46,326 nucleotides of DNA from NCBI GenBank assembly GCA_903925005.1, contig CAIYDX010000386.1, positions 1 to 46,326 on the forward strand. Direction: 5' to 3'. Below, piece after piece: positions 26,718 through 34,724 of this stretch (the first letter of the stretch is position 1; each line of letters starts with the position of its first letter). A model generated the notes under the pieces. That model saw only the letters and a list, made by a program, of their open reading frames with translations, was not told where the DNA came from and searched no databases. The translations under genes were made by a program, and so were the position numbers. Origin of the DNA: an uncultured Geobacteraceae bacterium (GTDB taxonomy: Bacteria; Desulfobacterota; Desulfuromonadia; Geobacterales; Pseudopelobacteraceae).

Positions 26718-26750
26718 TAAGGGGTGGCAGACTATGTCCGCCACCCCTTA
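26718..26750. terminator. 15-bp-stem hairpin after the dodecahaem gene
   Basis: Arms 26718-26732 and 26736-26750 pair at 14 of 15 positions around the loop TAT. It lies 46 bp downstream of the minus-strand dodecahaem gene and upstream of the Ppc-type gene. There is no clear T tract, so it may act in RNA stabilisation or with Rho. Its core resembles the hairpin at 26132-26182. Confidence 0.65.
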
Positions 26751-26795
26751 TAAACTAACCAACTTGGTTATATAACCATATGTTCCGTGATAAGC

Positions 26796-27818
26796 CTACA
26801 TTTTGTGACACTTGCCACAATCATCTTTCACCGAGAAGGCATCTTTCCCTTTGTTGTGGCACGCTCCGCATGATTTACCCGACTCCATGTCGCCCATGAG
26901 GGCATTCAGGGCACCGGCCTTATATGGAAATATTTTTGTATGACAATCGGCACATTTGTAGTTTTGCAGATGAAATTCATGGCTGAATGCCGCCTCTCCT
27001 CCATCGGTTTTGAATTTGATAATGCCGGGCTTAAAGCCTTTGTGACATTTTCCGCAATCACCGGCAGCCGAAAATGCGTCATTTCCGTTGTGGCAGGTGC
27101 CGCACGATTTCCCCTTGGACATGTCATCCATGGTTGCTTTACCTACGACTGTCCGGTAGGGGAACACTTTTGTGTGACAGTCGGCACATTTATATGCCTG
27201 AAGATGAAATTCGTGGCTGAAGATTGCCGGGGCAATGTTTTTAAGGGCGAAAGTAATCTCTTTTGGTTTTAGGCCCTTGTGGCAACGATCACAGTTTGCT
27301 GTTACAGCGAAGCTCCGTTTGCCGTTATGACAGGCGCCGCACTTTTTACCCTTTTCCATCTGCGCCATGGTAACGCCGGATTCTCTGGGCTTAATCGTAC
27401 CGTCGTGACACCCTTTGCAGTTGCCGTTATTTTTCGCGATATGCTTTGAATGACTGAACACAGTAGTACCAAGACCTTTTACCTGATACGCAACGTCCTT
27501 GGGAGCCCCTTTGTGACAACGAACACATTCTTTCCCGTTCGATACGCTGAAGGCCTTCACTCCTGAATGGCAGGCACCGCAGGAACGCGTTTTTTCCATT
27601 TCCGCCATCGAGTAGTGACGACGCTCTCGCAGATTATAGATAGCGTTATGGCACATTTTGCAGTTGTTGTTGTATTTGCCCAGATGGAACTCATGGCTGA
27701 AAACAACCGGCCCGGCGTTTTTGAAGGTAAAGGTGATATCCTTGTACTCAGCCGCCCCAGAGACAGCCGCAGTCAGAACTATAAGTACAAGGGATAAAAG
27801 TACCACTGTTTTTCGCAT
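26796..27818 (-). CDS. Periplasmic dodecahaem cytochrome made of four c7-type triheme domains
   Basis: A 340-residue precursor with a signal peptide (about 1-22) and twelve CxxCH motifs, arranged as four repeats of three. The repeats span about 27-105, 108-182, 187-261 and 266-340. Each has FSHEFHL or a variant, a first CxxCH, a Met-rich M..M..GKSCG.CH second motif and a final C..CH. The pattern matches the nanowire-like dodecahaem proteins GSU1996 and GSU0592 of Geobacter sulfurreducens, where the second haem of each domain has His-Met ligation. It probably stores or relays electrons across the periplasm. The ATG at 27818 has GAGGAG upstream; an open extension of 27 codons before it is unlikely to be translated. 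Confidence 0.93.
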   Translation of the reverse strand: MRKTVVLLSLVLIVLTAAVSGAAEYKDITFTFKNAGPVVFSHEFHLGKYNNNCKMCHNAIYNLRERRHYSMAEMEKTRSCGACHSGVKAFSVSNGKECVRCHKGAPKDVAYQVKGLGTTVFSHSKHIAKNNGNCKGCHDGTIKPRESGVTMAQMEKGKKCGACHNGKRSFAVTANCDRCHKGLKPKEITFALKNIAPAIFSHEFHLQAYKCADCHTKVFPYRTVVGKATMDDMSKGKSCGTCHNGNDAFSAAGDCGKCHKGFKPGIIKFKTDGGEAAFSHEFHLQNYKCADCHTKIFPYKAGALNALMGDMESGKSCGACHNKGKDAFSVKDDCGKCHKM

Positions 27819-28028
27819 TGCCCCGACTCCTCTGTTTAAAAAGTATACCGTATACAACCGCGCAACTATACATACCGACGTGGAAATCGTCAATTGCAAA
27901 TTGTAATAACATCTATAGGCATGTCGTTATTCGTTAGAAGTGCATCACAAGCAAGGATTACAACTGAGAAATCTAACCGGATTCTGCATCAATGACATTG
28001 CTGCCCAGATACTTGAAAATGAAAATAA

Positions 28029-28050
28029 GGGCAACACAGTTGCGTTGCCC
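28029..28050 (-). terminator. Intrinsic terminator after the single-domain c7-type gene
   Basis: The stem gggcaac/gttgccc has an 8-base loop and is followed, on the minus strand, by the T-rich ttattttcatttt. It lies about 90 bp past the stop codon of the minus-strand gene at 28140. Confidence 0.65.
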
Positions 28051-28139
28051 CGAGGAAACAATCTTTTGATTTGTTGACCATATAATACAGAAAGAGGCAC
28101 ATTTTATTAGAGTGCTAAATGCGCAGCAGTTTGGAGAGC

Positions 28140-28454
28140 TTACTTTTTCTTGTGACAAATTTCACAATTATCCTTGTCGTTGGCCGCAAACGCCCTTTTG
28201 CCGTTATGACATTTACCGCAAAATTTTCCGGAATTGATATCGGCCATTTTCATTTTAGTTGAACCTTTTTTCATTTGGAATATCTTGGAATGACATTCCA
28301 AGCAACCAACTTTCGCATCAGCATGATTTTTGCCATCAAAGACGACTTTACCCATTGGTGTGTTCCACGATACGGTTTTACCCGGCTGTATTGCGAAAGC
28401 GGACCCCGCAAAAAACACACCGATCATAACAATACTTGTTTTAAAACAGTTCAT
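28140..28454 (-). CDS. Single-domain c7-type triheme cytochrome
   Basis: A 104-residue precursor with a signal peptide (cleavage after GSAFA, about residue 21) and three haem motifs: CLECH (51-55), CGKCH (79-83) and CEICH (97-101). The segment MADINSGKFCGKCHNGKRAF matches the middle part of each repeat in the neighbouring dodecahaem protein, so it looks like one free-standing unit of that fold rather than a PpcA-type protein. It would be a small periplasmic electron carrier. AGGAGGAG precedes the ATG. It is separated from the dodecahaem gene by 321 bp that include its own terminator. Confidence 0.9.
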   Translation of the reverse strand: MNCFKTSIVMIGVFFAGSAFAIQPGKTVSWNTPMGKVVFDGKNHADAKVGCLECHSKIFQMKKGSTKMKMADINSGKFCGKCHNGKRAFAANDKDNCEICHKKK

Positions 28455-28859
28455 ATTGTCTCCTCCTTTTATACCATTTATTTAGATTTGTTTTTATCCT
28501 GTATACGATTTTCGAGATAAAATACACCCTACTCAAGTCATTTTGCAATAAGAATCAACCGATGTTCGTGAAAAACATTCTGGAACAAGAGCAAGCTGTT
28601 GGCGCGTCTATGATCACATTGCGCAAATATTAAATCATAATTTGGCACAGACAAAACTGTATTTTGAAATTGATTTTTGTATTGACAAATTGCACGGTTT
28701 TTCTTATCAATACGGTAAGGAAAATGACAAATTGAACGAACAGATGTTTTAATGATCCGGGGCCCTAAGTCAGCCTCACCGTAATTAATTGATCATGATT
28801 TTTTCAGCTGAGTATGTATTCGTGCAAAATTACCTATCAAACTACGATATGAGGTTGAA
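28455..28859. other. 405-bp divergent intergenic region between cytochrome genes
   Basis: AT-rich, with no coding frame that I can support. It must hold promoters for the minus-strand triheme gene and the plus-strand three-gene respiratory module. The only clear element is the sigma-70-like site at 28682-28710. A 150-base untranslated leader before the gene at 28860 leaves room for regulation. No riboswitch is recognised. Confidence 0.6.
28682..28710 (+). promoter_or_regulatory. Sigma-70 promoter for the first cytochrome/FeS/NrfD module
   Basis: A perfect -35 TTGACA (28682-28687) is followed, after 17 bp, by TATCAA (28705-28710). It is oriented toward the tetrahaem cytochrome gene and would give a leader of about 145 bases. 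Confidence 0.5.
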
Positions 28860-29471
28860 ATGAAAATGCCGCTTTTTGCTCGTTCCAAATTGGTCATATT
28901 CACCCTGATGTCGGCTGCTTGCCTGTCTGCGGGATTGGCGTATGCTGAGAGGGTAAAGGAATTTGACCGCTCGGGGAGGCTGGTCGTAACGGAGAGATCT
29001 GCGGCGGAGCAGCAACCTTCATACGACATTAAGAATCTGCCGAAGGAAAAAGTCTTTGAGGTGCCACGCCCCCCTTTTTCCGAGGGGATCTTCCCCTGCA
29101 GCCAGTGCCACAACTACATGAAACCAAATCCGCAACGCAGGGTTCTGACCGAGTACCACACCGAGATAGTGCTTCATCATGCTGAAGGACAACGCTGGTG
29201 TACGGACTGCCACAACCTGCTCAACCGGGACAAATTACGACTGGTATCCGGCGATTTGATTGATTTTACCGAGTCGTACCGACTGTGCGGACAATGTCAT
29301 GGCGACAAGTTCCGTGACTGGAAAGTAGGCGTTCACGGCAAACGGACCGGCAACTGGAACGGCGACAAACAGTATCTGCTCTGCGTCCACTGTCACAACC
29401 CGCACGACCCGAAGTTTAAGGCGCTGAAGCCGCTTCCCGCACCGGATCGGCCGGGAAAAGCCGGCCACTGA
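28860..29471 (+). CDS. Tetrahaem cytochrome c subunit of Cbc-type quinol oxidoreductase, module 1
   Basis: A 203-residue protein with a cleavable signal peptide (about 1-29) and four CxxCH motifs: CSQCH (80-84), CTDCH (114-118), CGQCH (143-147) and CVHCH (175-179). Additional His residues (YHTEIVLHH) could be distal ligands. It heads a three-gene set with a FeS protein (38 bp downstream) and an NrfD-type membrane protein. This is the plan of Geobacter Cbc complexes and of the DsrJ-DsrO-DsrP part of the Dsr complex. It would receive electrons from the FeS subunit in the periplasm. Which named Cbc complex this corresponds to cannot be settled here. Confidence 0.88.
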   Translation: MKMPLFARSKLVIFTLMSAACLSAGLAYAERVKEFDRSGRLVVTERSAAEQQPSYDIKNLPKEKVFEVPRPPFSEGIFPCSQCHNYMKPNPQRRVLTEYHTEIVLHHAEGQRWCTDCHNLLNRDKLRLVSGDLIDFTESYRLCGQCHGDKFRDWKVGVHGKRTGNWNGDKQYLLCVHCHNPHDPKFKALKPLPAPDRPGKAGH

Positions 29472-29509
29472 ATCAGAGCAAATATTTCGTATACCAGGGA
29501 GCATGATTA

Positions 29510-30436
29510 ATGTCAGATATAAAAAAATGTGATGATCACGTCCAGCATAAGTCTCGCCGCAAAATGCTGAAAGGCCTGGCGGCGGGCATCGGCCTCATTG
29601 CCCTGCCTGGCAAAGATGCGTCGGCTTCTGTATGGGAGGCATTTTTTCAAAAACATTTTCGTGAACTTTCCAAGGATGAACTCAAGGGTGTAATTGCCCG
29701 CCTTGAAAAGGATTACAGCAAACAGTACGGTAAACAGATCACCGTCAAGACAACACCGCCGATAGAAGGCGTCAAATACGGTTACGGCCTCGATCTGTCC
29801 CGCTGTATCGGCTGTCGCCGCTGCGTCTATGGCTGCGTCAAGGAGAACAACCAGTCGCGTTCTCCGCAAATTCACTGGATCCGTGTCATGCAGCTGAATA
29901 AGGAAAAGGGCGTAGATTTGTCACAAGCTGAGCACTACTATAATCCGGCAACCGTTCCTGAAAAGGGACATTTCTACATGCCGGTCCAGTGCCAGCAGTG
30001 CGAGAAACCCCCCTGCACCAAGGTATGCCCGGTTCAGGCCACATGGAAAGAAAATGACGGGATCGTAGTCGTCGATTACAACTGGTGTATCGGCTGCCGC
30101 TACTGCATGGCGGCCTGCCCCTACGGAGCCCGGCATTTCAACTGGGCCAAGCCGTCAGTCCCATCCGAAGAGATAAATCCCAACACCCACTATCTAGGCA
30201 ACCGGCCGCGCCCAAAAGGTGTCGTGGAAAAATGCACCTTCTGCATTCAGCGAACGCGTGAACAGCCGGGCCGTTACCCCGCCTGCGAGGAAGCCTGTCC
30301 GGTCGGAGCCCGTAAATTCGGCAACCTCCTTGACCCGGAAAGCGAAATTCGCTATCTGATTGAGAATAAACGGGTATTCATATTTAAGGAAGACCTGAAC
30401 ACGCAACCGAAGTTCTACTATTTCTACGCAACCTAA
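29510..30436 (+). CDS. Tat-exported FeS subunit with four [4Fe-4S] sites, module 1
   Basis: A 308-residue ferredoxin-type protein. A twin-arginine signal (SRRKMLKGLAAGIGLIAL, Arg 16-17) predicts export of the folded, cluster-loaded protein. Sixteen Cys form four cluster sites: 99/102/105/109, 161/164/169/173, 193/196/199/203 and 242/245/259/263, the pattern of HybA, NrfC and DsrO. It should sit on the periplasmic face, bridging the NrfD-type quinol-oxidising subunit and the tetrahaem cytochrome. The membrane-subunit gene starts 20 bp after its stop codon. Confidence 0.93.
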   Translation: MSDIKKCDDHVQHKSRRKMLKGLAAGIGLIALPGKDASASVWEAFFQKHFRELSKDELKGVIARLEKDYSKQYGKQITVKTTPPIEGVKYGYGLDLSRCIGCRRCVYGCVKENNQSRSPQIHWIRVMQLNKEKGVDLSQAEHYYNPATVPEKGHFYMPVQCQQCEKPPCTKVCPVQATWKENDGIVVVDYNWCIGCRYCMAACPYGARHFNWAKPSVPSEEINPNTHYLGNRPRPKGVVEKCTFCIQRTREQPGRYPACEEACPVGARKFGNLLDPESEIRYLIENKRVFIFKEDLNTQPKFYYFYAT

Positions 30437-30456
30437 TTCACAATCAGGGAGCAACA

Positions 30457-31767
30457 ATGAAAAACATCTGGCACTTTTTTAAAGGCACGCTGGTACTGGT
30501 TTCCAAAGGGAGCAAGGCCTATTACTGCTGGGTTTTTTTCCTGCTGGGACTGATGGCCATCGGAGCCATAGCTTATGCCCGGCAGCTGAATGAAGGCCTA
30601 ATAGTCACCAATATGCGGGATCAGGTTTCCTGGGGGTTTTATATCTCCAACTTCACTTTCCTGGTCGGGGTTGCGGCTGCCGCTGTACTGCTGGTGATCC
30701 CCGCATACGTTTACCACTGGAAACCGATCAAGGAGATCGCTGTACTCGGGGAGCTGCTGGCGATATCGGCTATTGTCATGTGCCTGCTCTTCGTTACTGT
30801 AGATATCGGTCACCCCGAGCGTTTCTGGCACCTGATTCCCAAGATCGGTCTGCTCAACTTTCCCCAGTCGCTTCTGGCCTGGGACGTGGTAGTGCTTAAC
30901 ACCTATCTGGCACTGAATCTGACTATTGCGGTCTACATTCTTTACAATCTGTACTACAAGCGTACTCCGAACAAAAGCTTCACAACACCGTTGCTGCTGT
31001 TATCGATTCCGTCCGCTATCTCTATTCACACTGTTACCGCATTTCTCTACAACGGCCTCGGCGCCAGGCCCTTCTGGAATTCTTCAATCCTGGTGCCTCG
31101 CTTTCTTGCATCCGCCTTCTGCTCAGGCCCAGCCTTTATGATCATAATTTTCTTTCTGGTGCGAAAATACACCAAATTCAAAATTGAGGACAAAGCCATC
31201 CAGAAGGTTGCCGAACTGATCGCTTATGCAATGTTTATTAACCTTCTCCTGCTTGGAGCCGAATTATTCAAGGAATATTACACGGCAACGGTACATCTGG
31301 ACTCGGTGCGCTATCTTTTCCAAGGACTGCATGGCCATTCCGCGCTGGTACCCTGGATCTGGACAGCAATGATTTTCAACGCCACCGCATTTTTTATTTT
31401 CCTGGTGCCTGAAACACGCAAGAACAACGTGACCCTGATAATCGGCTGCATGCTGGTGTTCACCGGAGTCTACATCGAAAAAGGAATGGGCCTGGTAATT
31501 CCCGGTTTTATCCCCGATGTTCTCCATGAGATTTATGAATATTCACCAAGCGGGATCGAACTGCTGCTTGCCATGGGCATCTGGTCCACCGGCCTCTTTG
31601 TCTTTACCATGCTGCTGCGCGTGGCAATTCCGATATTAAACGGCGATTTCCACGTTGCCGATGACGGAGTGAGTTCATATATCGGTGACCAGTTGTTTTT
31701 GGTGCAACAGGAACCGGAAGAAATGTCGGAACCGGAAAGCGCCGATGACTACGAACATGCAGGATAA
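30457..31767 (+). CDS. NrfD/HybB-type quinol-oxidising membrane subunit, module 1
   Basis: A 436-residue polytopic protein with roughly ten hydrophobic segments, no haem-binding motif and the NrfD/PsrC family look (WGFYISNFTFLVGVAAAAVLL, GHPERFWHLI, GIYIEKG-like VYIEKGMGLVIPGF). Members bind menaquinol near the periplasmic side and pass electrons to a partner FeS protein. The C-terminal tail is acidic and cytoplasmic or periplasmic in an unclear sense. GGGAG lies upstream of the ATG. It completes the first module; a terminator-like hairpin follows before the second. Confidence 0.92.
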   Translation: MKNIWHFFKGTLVLVSKGSKAYYCWVFFLLGLMAIGAIAYARQLNEGLIVTNMRDQVSWGFYISNFTFLVGVAAAAVLLVIPAYVYHWKPIKEIAVLGELLAISAIVMCLLFVTVDIGHPERFWHLIPKIGLLNFPQSLLAWDVVVLNTYLALNLTIAVYILYNLYYKRTPNKSFTTPLLLLSIPSAISIHTVTAFLYNGLGARPFWNSSILVPRFLASAFCSGPAFMIIIFFLVRKYTKFKIEDKAIQKVAELIAYAMFINLLLLGAELFKEYYTATVHLDSVRYLFQGLHGHSALVPWIWTAMIFNATAFFIFLVPETRKNNVTLIIGCMLVFTGVYIEKGMGLVIPGFIPDVLHEIYEYSPSGIELLLAMGIWSTGLFVFTMLLRVAIPILNGDFHVADDGVSSYIGDQLFLVQQEPEEMSEPESADDYEHAG

Positions 31768-31837
31768 AAGGGCCTGTATTGCCGGACCTTAACGGGCAAT
31801 ATAGTAAAAAACGGCTTACGAGATTATCCTATTGACA

Positions 31838-31873
31838 CAGCCTGGATGGTATGCTATCCCTCCAGGCTGTTTT
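31838..31873 (+). terminator. Terminator-like hairpin between the two respiratory modules
   Basis: A perfect 9-bp stem (cagcctgga with tccaggctg) encloses 14 bases and is followed by TTTT. It lies 71 bp after the first module and 82 bp before the second. It suggests the modules are at least partly separate transcripts. A TTGACA at 31832-31837 overlaps it, but no convincing -10 follows. Confidence 0.6.
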
Positions 31874-31954
31874 CTATGTGTCTGCCATTAACAGGGAAAC
31901 CTACGTATCTGACCAGTTTTTTAAATACAGATCATACGTTACAAAGGAGAGATA

Positions 31955-32446
31955 GTGAAAAGTCATGTCTGGCGGCCACTGTACGTGGTTATTGCATTAG
32001 TCGTAGCAGTACTGGTATTTCGTTTTTTCTATGTACCTAACGACTTCGGTTCCGGTAAGCGTGGATTTATGTACTCCTTCCACCGGAAATCCAACGAAAT
32101 GGAGTGGAAGAATCAACCTGCAAAATACGGGACTTCCGGCCGCGAGAAAATGCATGAATACTGCAGTTCGTGTCATGGAGCCATCGTCAAGGTCAGAACT
32201 GAAAAACTTCATGGCATAATCCCCTGCGAAGATTGTCACGGACCAGCAATGGACCATCCTGATAATCCTGAAAAACTGAATGTCGACCGCAGGCGTGAGC
32301 TATGCCTGCGCTGCCATACGAACCTCCCTTACACAACAAGCGAACGGCATCGAATTCCCGGCATAGACCCCAAAACTCACAATACCGGCATCGAATGCGT
32401 AAAATGTCATAATCCGCATAATCCGAGTTTGGAGGGAATGAAATAA
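31955..32446 (+). CDS. Membrane-anchored tetrahaem cytochrome c, module 2
   Basis: A 163-residue protein starting at GTG, with GGAGAG six bases upstream. An uncleaved N-terminal anchor (about 8-26) precedes a periplasmic domain with four CxxCH motifs: CSSCH (70-74), CEDCH (91-95), CLRCH (117-121) and CVKCH (148-152). The spacing and the final CHNPHNP resemble NapC/NrfH-like and Dsr-associated small cytochromes. Unlike the module 1 counterpart it is membrane-tethered. Its TAA shares one base with the ATG of the FeS gene, which implies tight coupling. Confidence 0.88.
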   Translation: MKSHVWRPLYVVIALVVAVLVFRFFYVPNDFGSGKRGFMYSFHRKSNEMEWKNQPAKYGTSGREKMHEYCSSCHGAIVKVRTEKLHGIIPCEDCHGPAMDHPDNPEKLNVDRRRELCLRCHTNLPYTTSERHRIPGIDPKTHNTGIECVKCHNPHNPSLEGMK

Positions 32447-33219
32447 TGGAGAGGCGAGAATTTCTAAAAAAATGCATTATGGTCGTCGCCGGTGCCTATG
32501 TGCCGGCTTCTGCCCTGACACTTATCGATCCTAAAAAAGTATTTGCAGCTAATCCCGATATCCAATGGGCGTTCCTGGTTGATACCAACAAGTGCGTAGG
32601 GTGCGGTTTCTGCGTTAAAGCCTGCAAGACCGAAAATGATATCCCTTTTGATGCTAATGTTTCCCGTACCTGGGTGGAACGATACGTTTACACGAAAGAT
32701 GACAGGCGCTATGTTGACAGCCCCAAAGCAGCGCTAAACGGCTTCACTGAATCCCGTATTGATCTTGGCCGGGGAGAATTCAAAGAGATCGATCCGAAAA
32801 ACGTCGGCAAGGCGTTCTTTGTACCAAAGCTTTGCAATCACTGTTCATCTCCCGCCTGTACACAGGTTTGCCCGGTAGGCGCAACCTACAAGACGGATGA
32901 TGGCGTAGTTCTGGTTGACCGGAAGTGGTGTATCGGTTGCGGATATTGCATAATGGCCTGCCCATACGCAGCACGCTTCTTCCACCCGGTAGAGCATGTT
33001 GCCGACAAATGTACTTTCTGCTATCACCGGCTCAGCAAAGGGTTGGACTCGGCTTGTGTCAATGCCTGCCCATTCGGTGCCCGTAAGATGGGGAATATTC
33101 ATGATAAAGATGACCCGATCACCCAGATCATCATGAATGAGCGAGTTGGGGTACTAAAGGACGAATTTGGAACCAAGCCCCAGGCCTTCTATATCGGCCT
33201 GGCACAGGAGGTGCGTTAG
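32446..33219 (+). CDS. Tat-exported FeS subunit with four [4Fe-4S] sites, module 2
   Basis: A 257-residue protein with a twin-arginine start (MERREFLKKC) and a hydrophobic stretch. Sixteen Cys form the same four sites as the module 1 protein: 50/53/56/60, 130/133/138/142, 162/165/168/172 and 189/192/204/208. It is about 50 residues shorter, mainly before the first site. It is expected on the periplasmic side between quinol oxidase and cytochrome. The next gene starts after a two-base gap. Confidence 0.93.
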   Translation: MERREFLKKCIMVVAGAYVPASALTLIDPKKVFAANPDIQWAFLVDTNKCVGCGFCVKACKTENDIPFDANVSRTWVERYVYTKDDRRYVDSPKAALNGFTESRIDLGRGEFKEIDPKNVGKAFFVPKLCNHCSSPACTQVCPVGATYKTDDGVVLVDRKWCIGCGYCIMACPYAARFFHPVEHVADKCTFCYHRLSKGLDSACVNACPFGARKMGNIHDKDDPITQIIMNERVGVLKDEFGTKPQAFYIGLAQEVR

Positions 33220-33221
33220 TC

Positions 33222-34517
33222 ATGGTTGGACAAATCGCTCAACACGCTATGGAAGTGCATGGAGAAGCCTGGACCATTAAAGAGCTTTTCACATTGCCCA
33301 ACGAATATATCTATTGGTCAATCCAGATCGTCATGTATCCATTCATGACCGGGTTGGTTGCAGGGGCATTTGTCCTCTCGTCCCTTTACCATGTTTTTGG
33401 AGTCGAGAAACTGAAGGAGATCGCCAGATTTTCGCTGGTATTCTCTTTTGCCCTGCTCCCTGTTGCCATGATGCCTTTAATGATGCATCTGCAACAACCC
33501 TTGCGCGGCATACATGTAATGATGACCCCGCATTTTACCTCGGCGATCGCCGCCTTCGGTTTCGTCTTCAGTACCTACGGCTGCATTGTGGCGACCGAGC
33601 TCTGGCTGGTCTACCGCAAGTATTTCGTAGAAACAGCTTTGGCTCTGAAGGCCAAGAAAGACCGCACTTTTGTTGACAACTTCCGCAAGCTGCTTTTTTC
33701 CGCTCTTACCCTCGGCGCATGGGACATTAGCCACGAAGCCATTGAAAAGGACCACAAAGCCTGCAAAATGATGGCTGGCATCGGTATCCCGGTAGCCTGT
33801 TTCCTTCACGGTTACGCCGGATTTATCTTTGGTTCGGTCAAGGCCAATGCTCTATGGATGACACCGCTGATGCCGGTTATCTTTATCTGTTCGGCGGTAG
33901 TTTCCGGTGTTGCACTCTGCATTCTCTGTTACGTGGTTGTGCAAGAGTTCCGTAAGTTCATGGCCAAGCGGAAAATGGCCCGTTGGGCCAATGACCCCAG
34001 CGCACCAACCGTCGAGGAGCTTGAAGGGGCCAAGCATATGGAAGTCATGCTGGCTTCCAATTATCTGCTCTACTTTATGATTGCCGCTTTGACCCTGGAA
34101 ATTCTTGACCTGATATTCCGCGGGTACACCCAAGTTAAATCGTGGGATATCCTGCGCGAAGTCATCATGGAGCGCGACTTCTATAAGATTTTCGTTATGC
34201 AGTACGGCATCGGTAATGTGCTTCCTTTCCTGATGATGTCTCTGCCGGGACGTACGGTTAAACGTACGACCATAGCTACCTGCCTGGTATTGTTCGGCGT
34301 CTTCATGATGCGTTACAATGTCGTAATCGGTGGTCAGGCATTTTCGCTCAGTTTCGCCGGCTTCATGGATTACCATCTGCCGATCATTCCGCACAACCTT
34401 GAAACATTCAAGGAGGGGCTGTTCGGCGCTCTTACGGTTATCGCAACTCCATTCGTACTCTTTTTCTTCATAAACAAGGTGATGCCCGCCTTTCTTAAGG
34501 AAGAATCGACCCACTGA
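33222..34517 (+). CDS. NrfD/HybB-type quinol-oxidising membrane subunit, module 2
   Basis: A 431-residue polytopic membrane protein with about ten hydrophobic segments (for example IQIVMYPFMTGLVAGAFVLSS split by charged turns). No haem motif is present. It belongs to the NrfD/PsrC/HybB family, whose members oxidise menaquinol and lack their own redox cofactor. The start ATG lies two bases after the FeS gene's stop, so the three genes form a tight unit. A long central cytoplasmic loop (KRKMARWANDPSAPTVEELEGA) differs from the module 1 subunit. A strong terminator follows. Confidence 0.92.
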   Translation: MVGQIAQHAMEVHGEAWTIKELFTLPNEYIYWSIQIVMYPFMTGLVAGAFVLSSLYHVFGVEKLKEIARFSLVFSFALLPVAMMPLMMHLQQPLRGIHVMMTPHFTSAIAAFGFVFSTYGCIVATELWLVYRKYFVETALALKAKKDRTFVDNFRKLLFSALTLGAWDISHEAIEKDHKACKMMAGIGIPVACFLHGYAGFIFGSVKANALWMTPLMPVIFICSAVVSGVALCILCYVVVQEFRKFMAKRKMARWANDPSAPTVEELEGAKHMEVMLASNYLLYFMIAALTLEILDLIFRGYTQVKSWDILREVIMERDFYKIFVMQYGIGNVLPFLMMSLPGRTVKRTTIATCLVLFGVFMMRYNVVIGGQAFSLSFAGFMDYHLPIIPHNLETFKEGLFGALTVIATPFVLFFFINKVMPAFLKEESTH

Positions 34518-34590
34518 GACATCGCGCCCAGCGTTGTCATTTCGGCAGGTCAACAAAGAGAATCGAAAAATCTTGGCGTTATTCGTTCAC

Positions 34591-34629
34591 TGCAGGGCGA
34601 CAGATTTTTTCTGTCGCCCTGCACTCTTT
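34591..34629 (+). terminator. Intrinsic terminator after the second module
   Basis: A 14-bp perfect stem (34591-34604 with 34610-34623) around TTTTT is followed by ctctttt. It lies 73 bp past the NrfD-type gene and ends the electron-transfer island. Confidence 0.85.
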
Positions 34630-34724
34630 TACTGCTCGTCACTATCTTGACTTTAGCACCCCTGTTTGCTAGCCTTACAGCCTGTATGGAATCCTTTGCT
34701 CATTAGTAAATTCGGAGTTATGCG

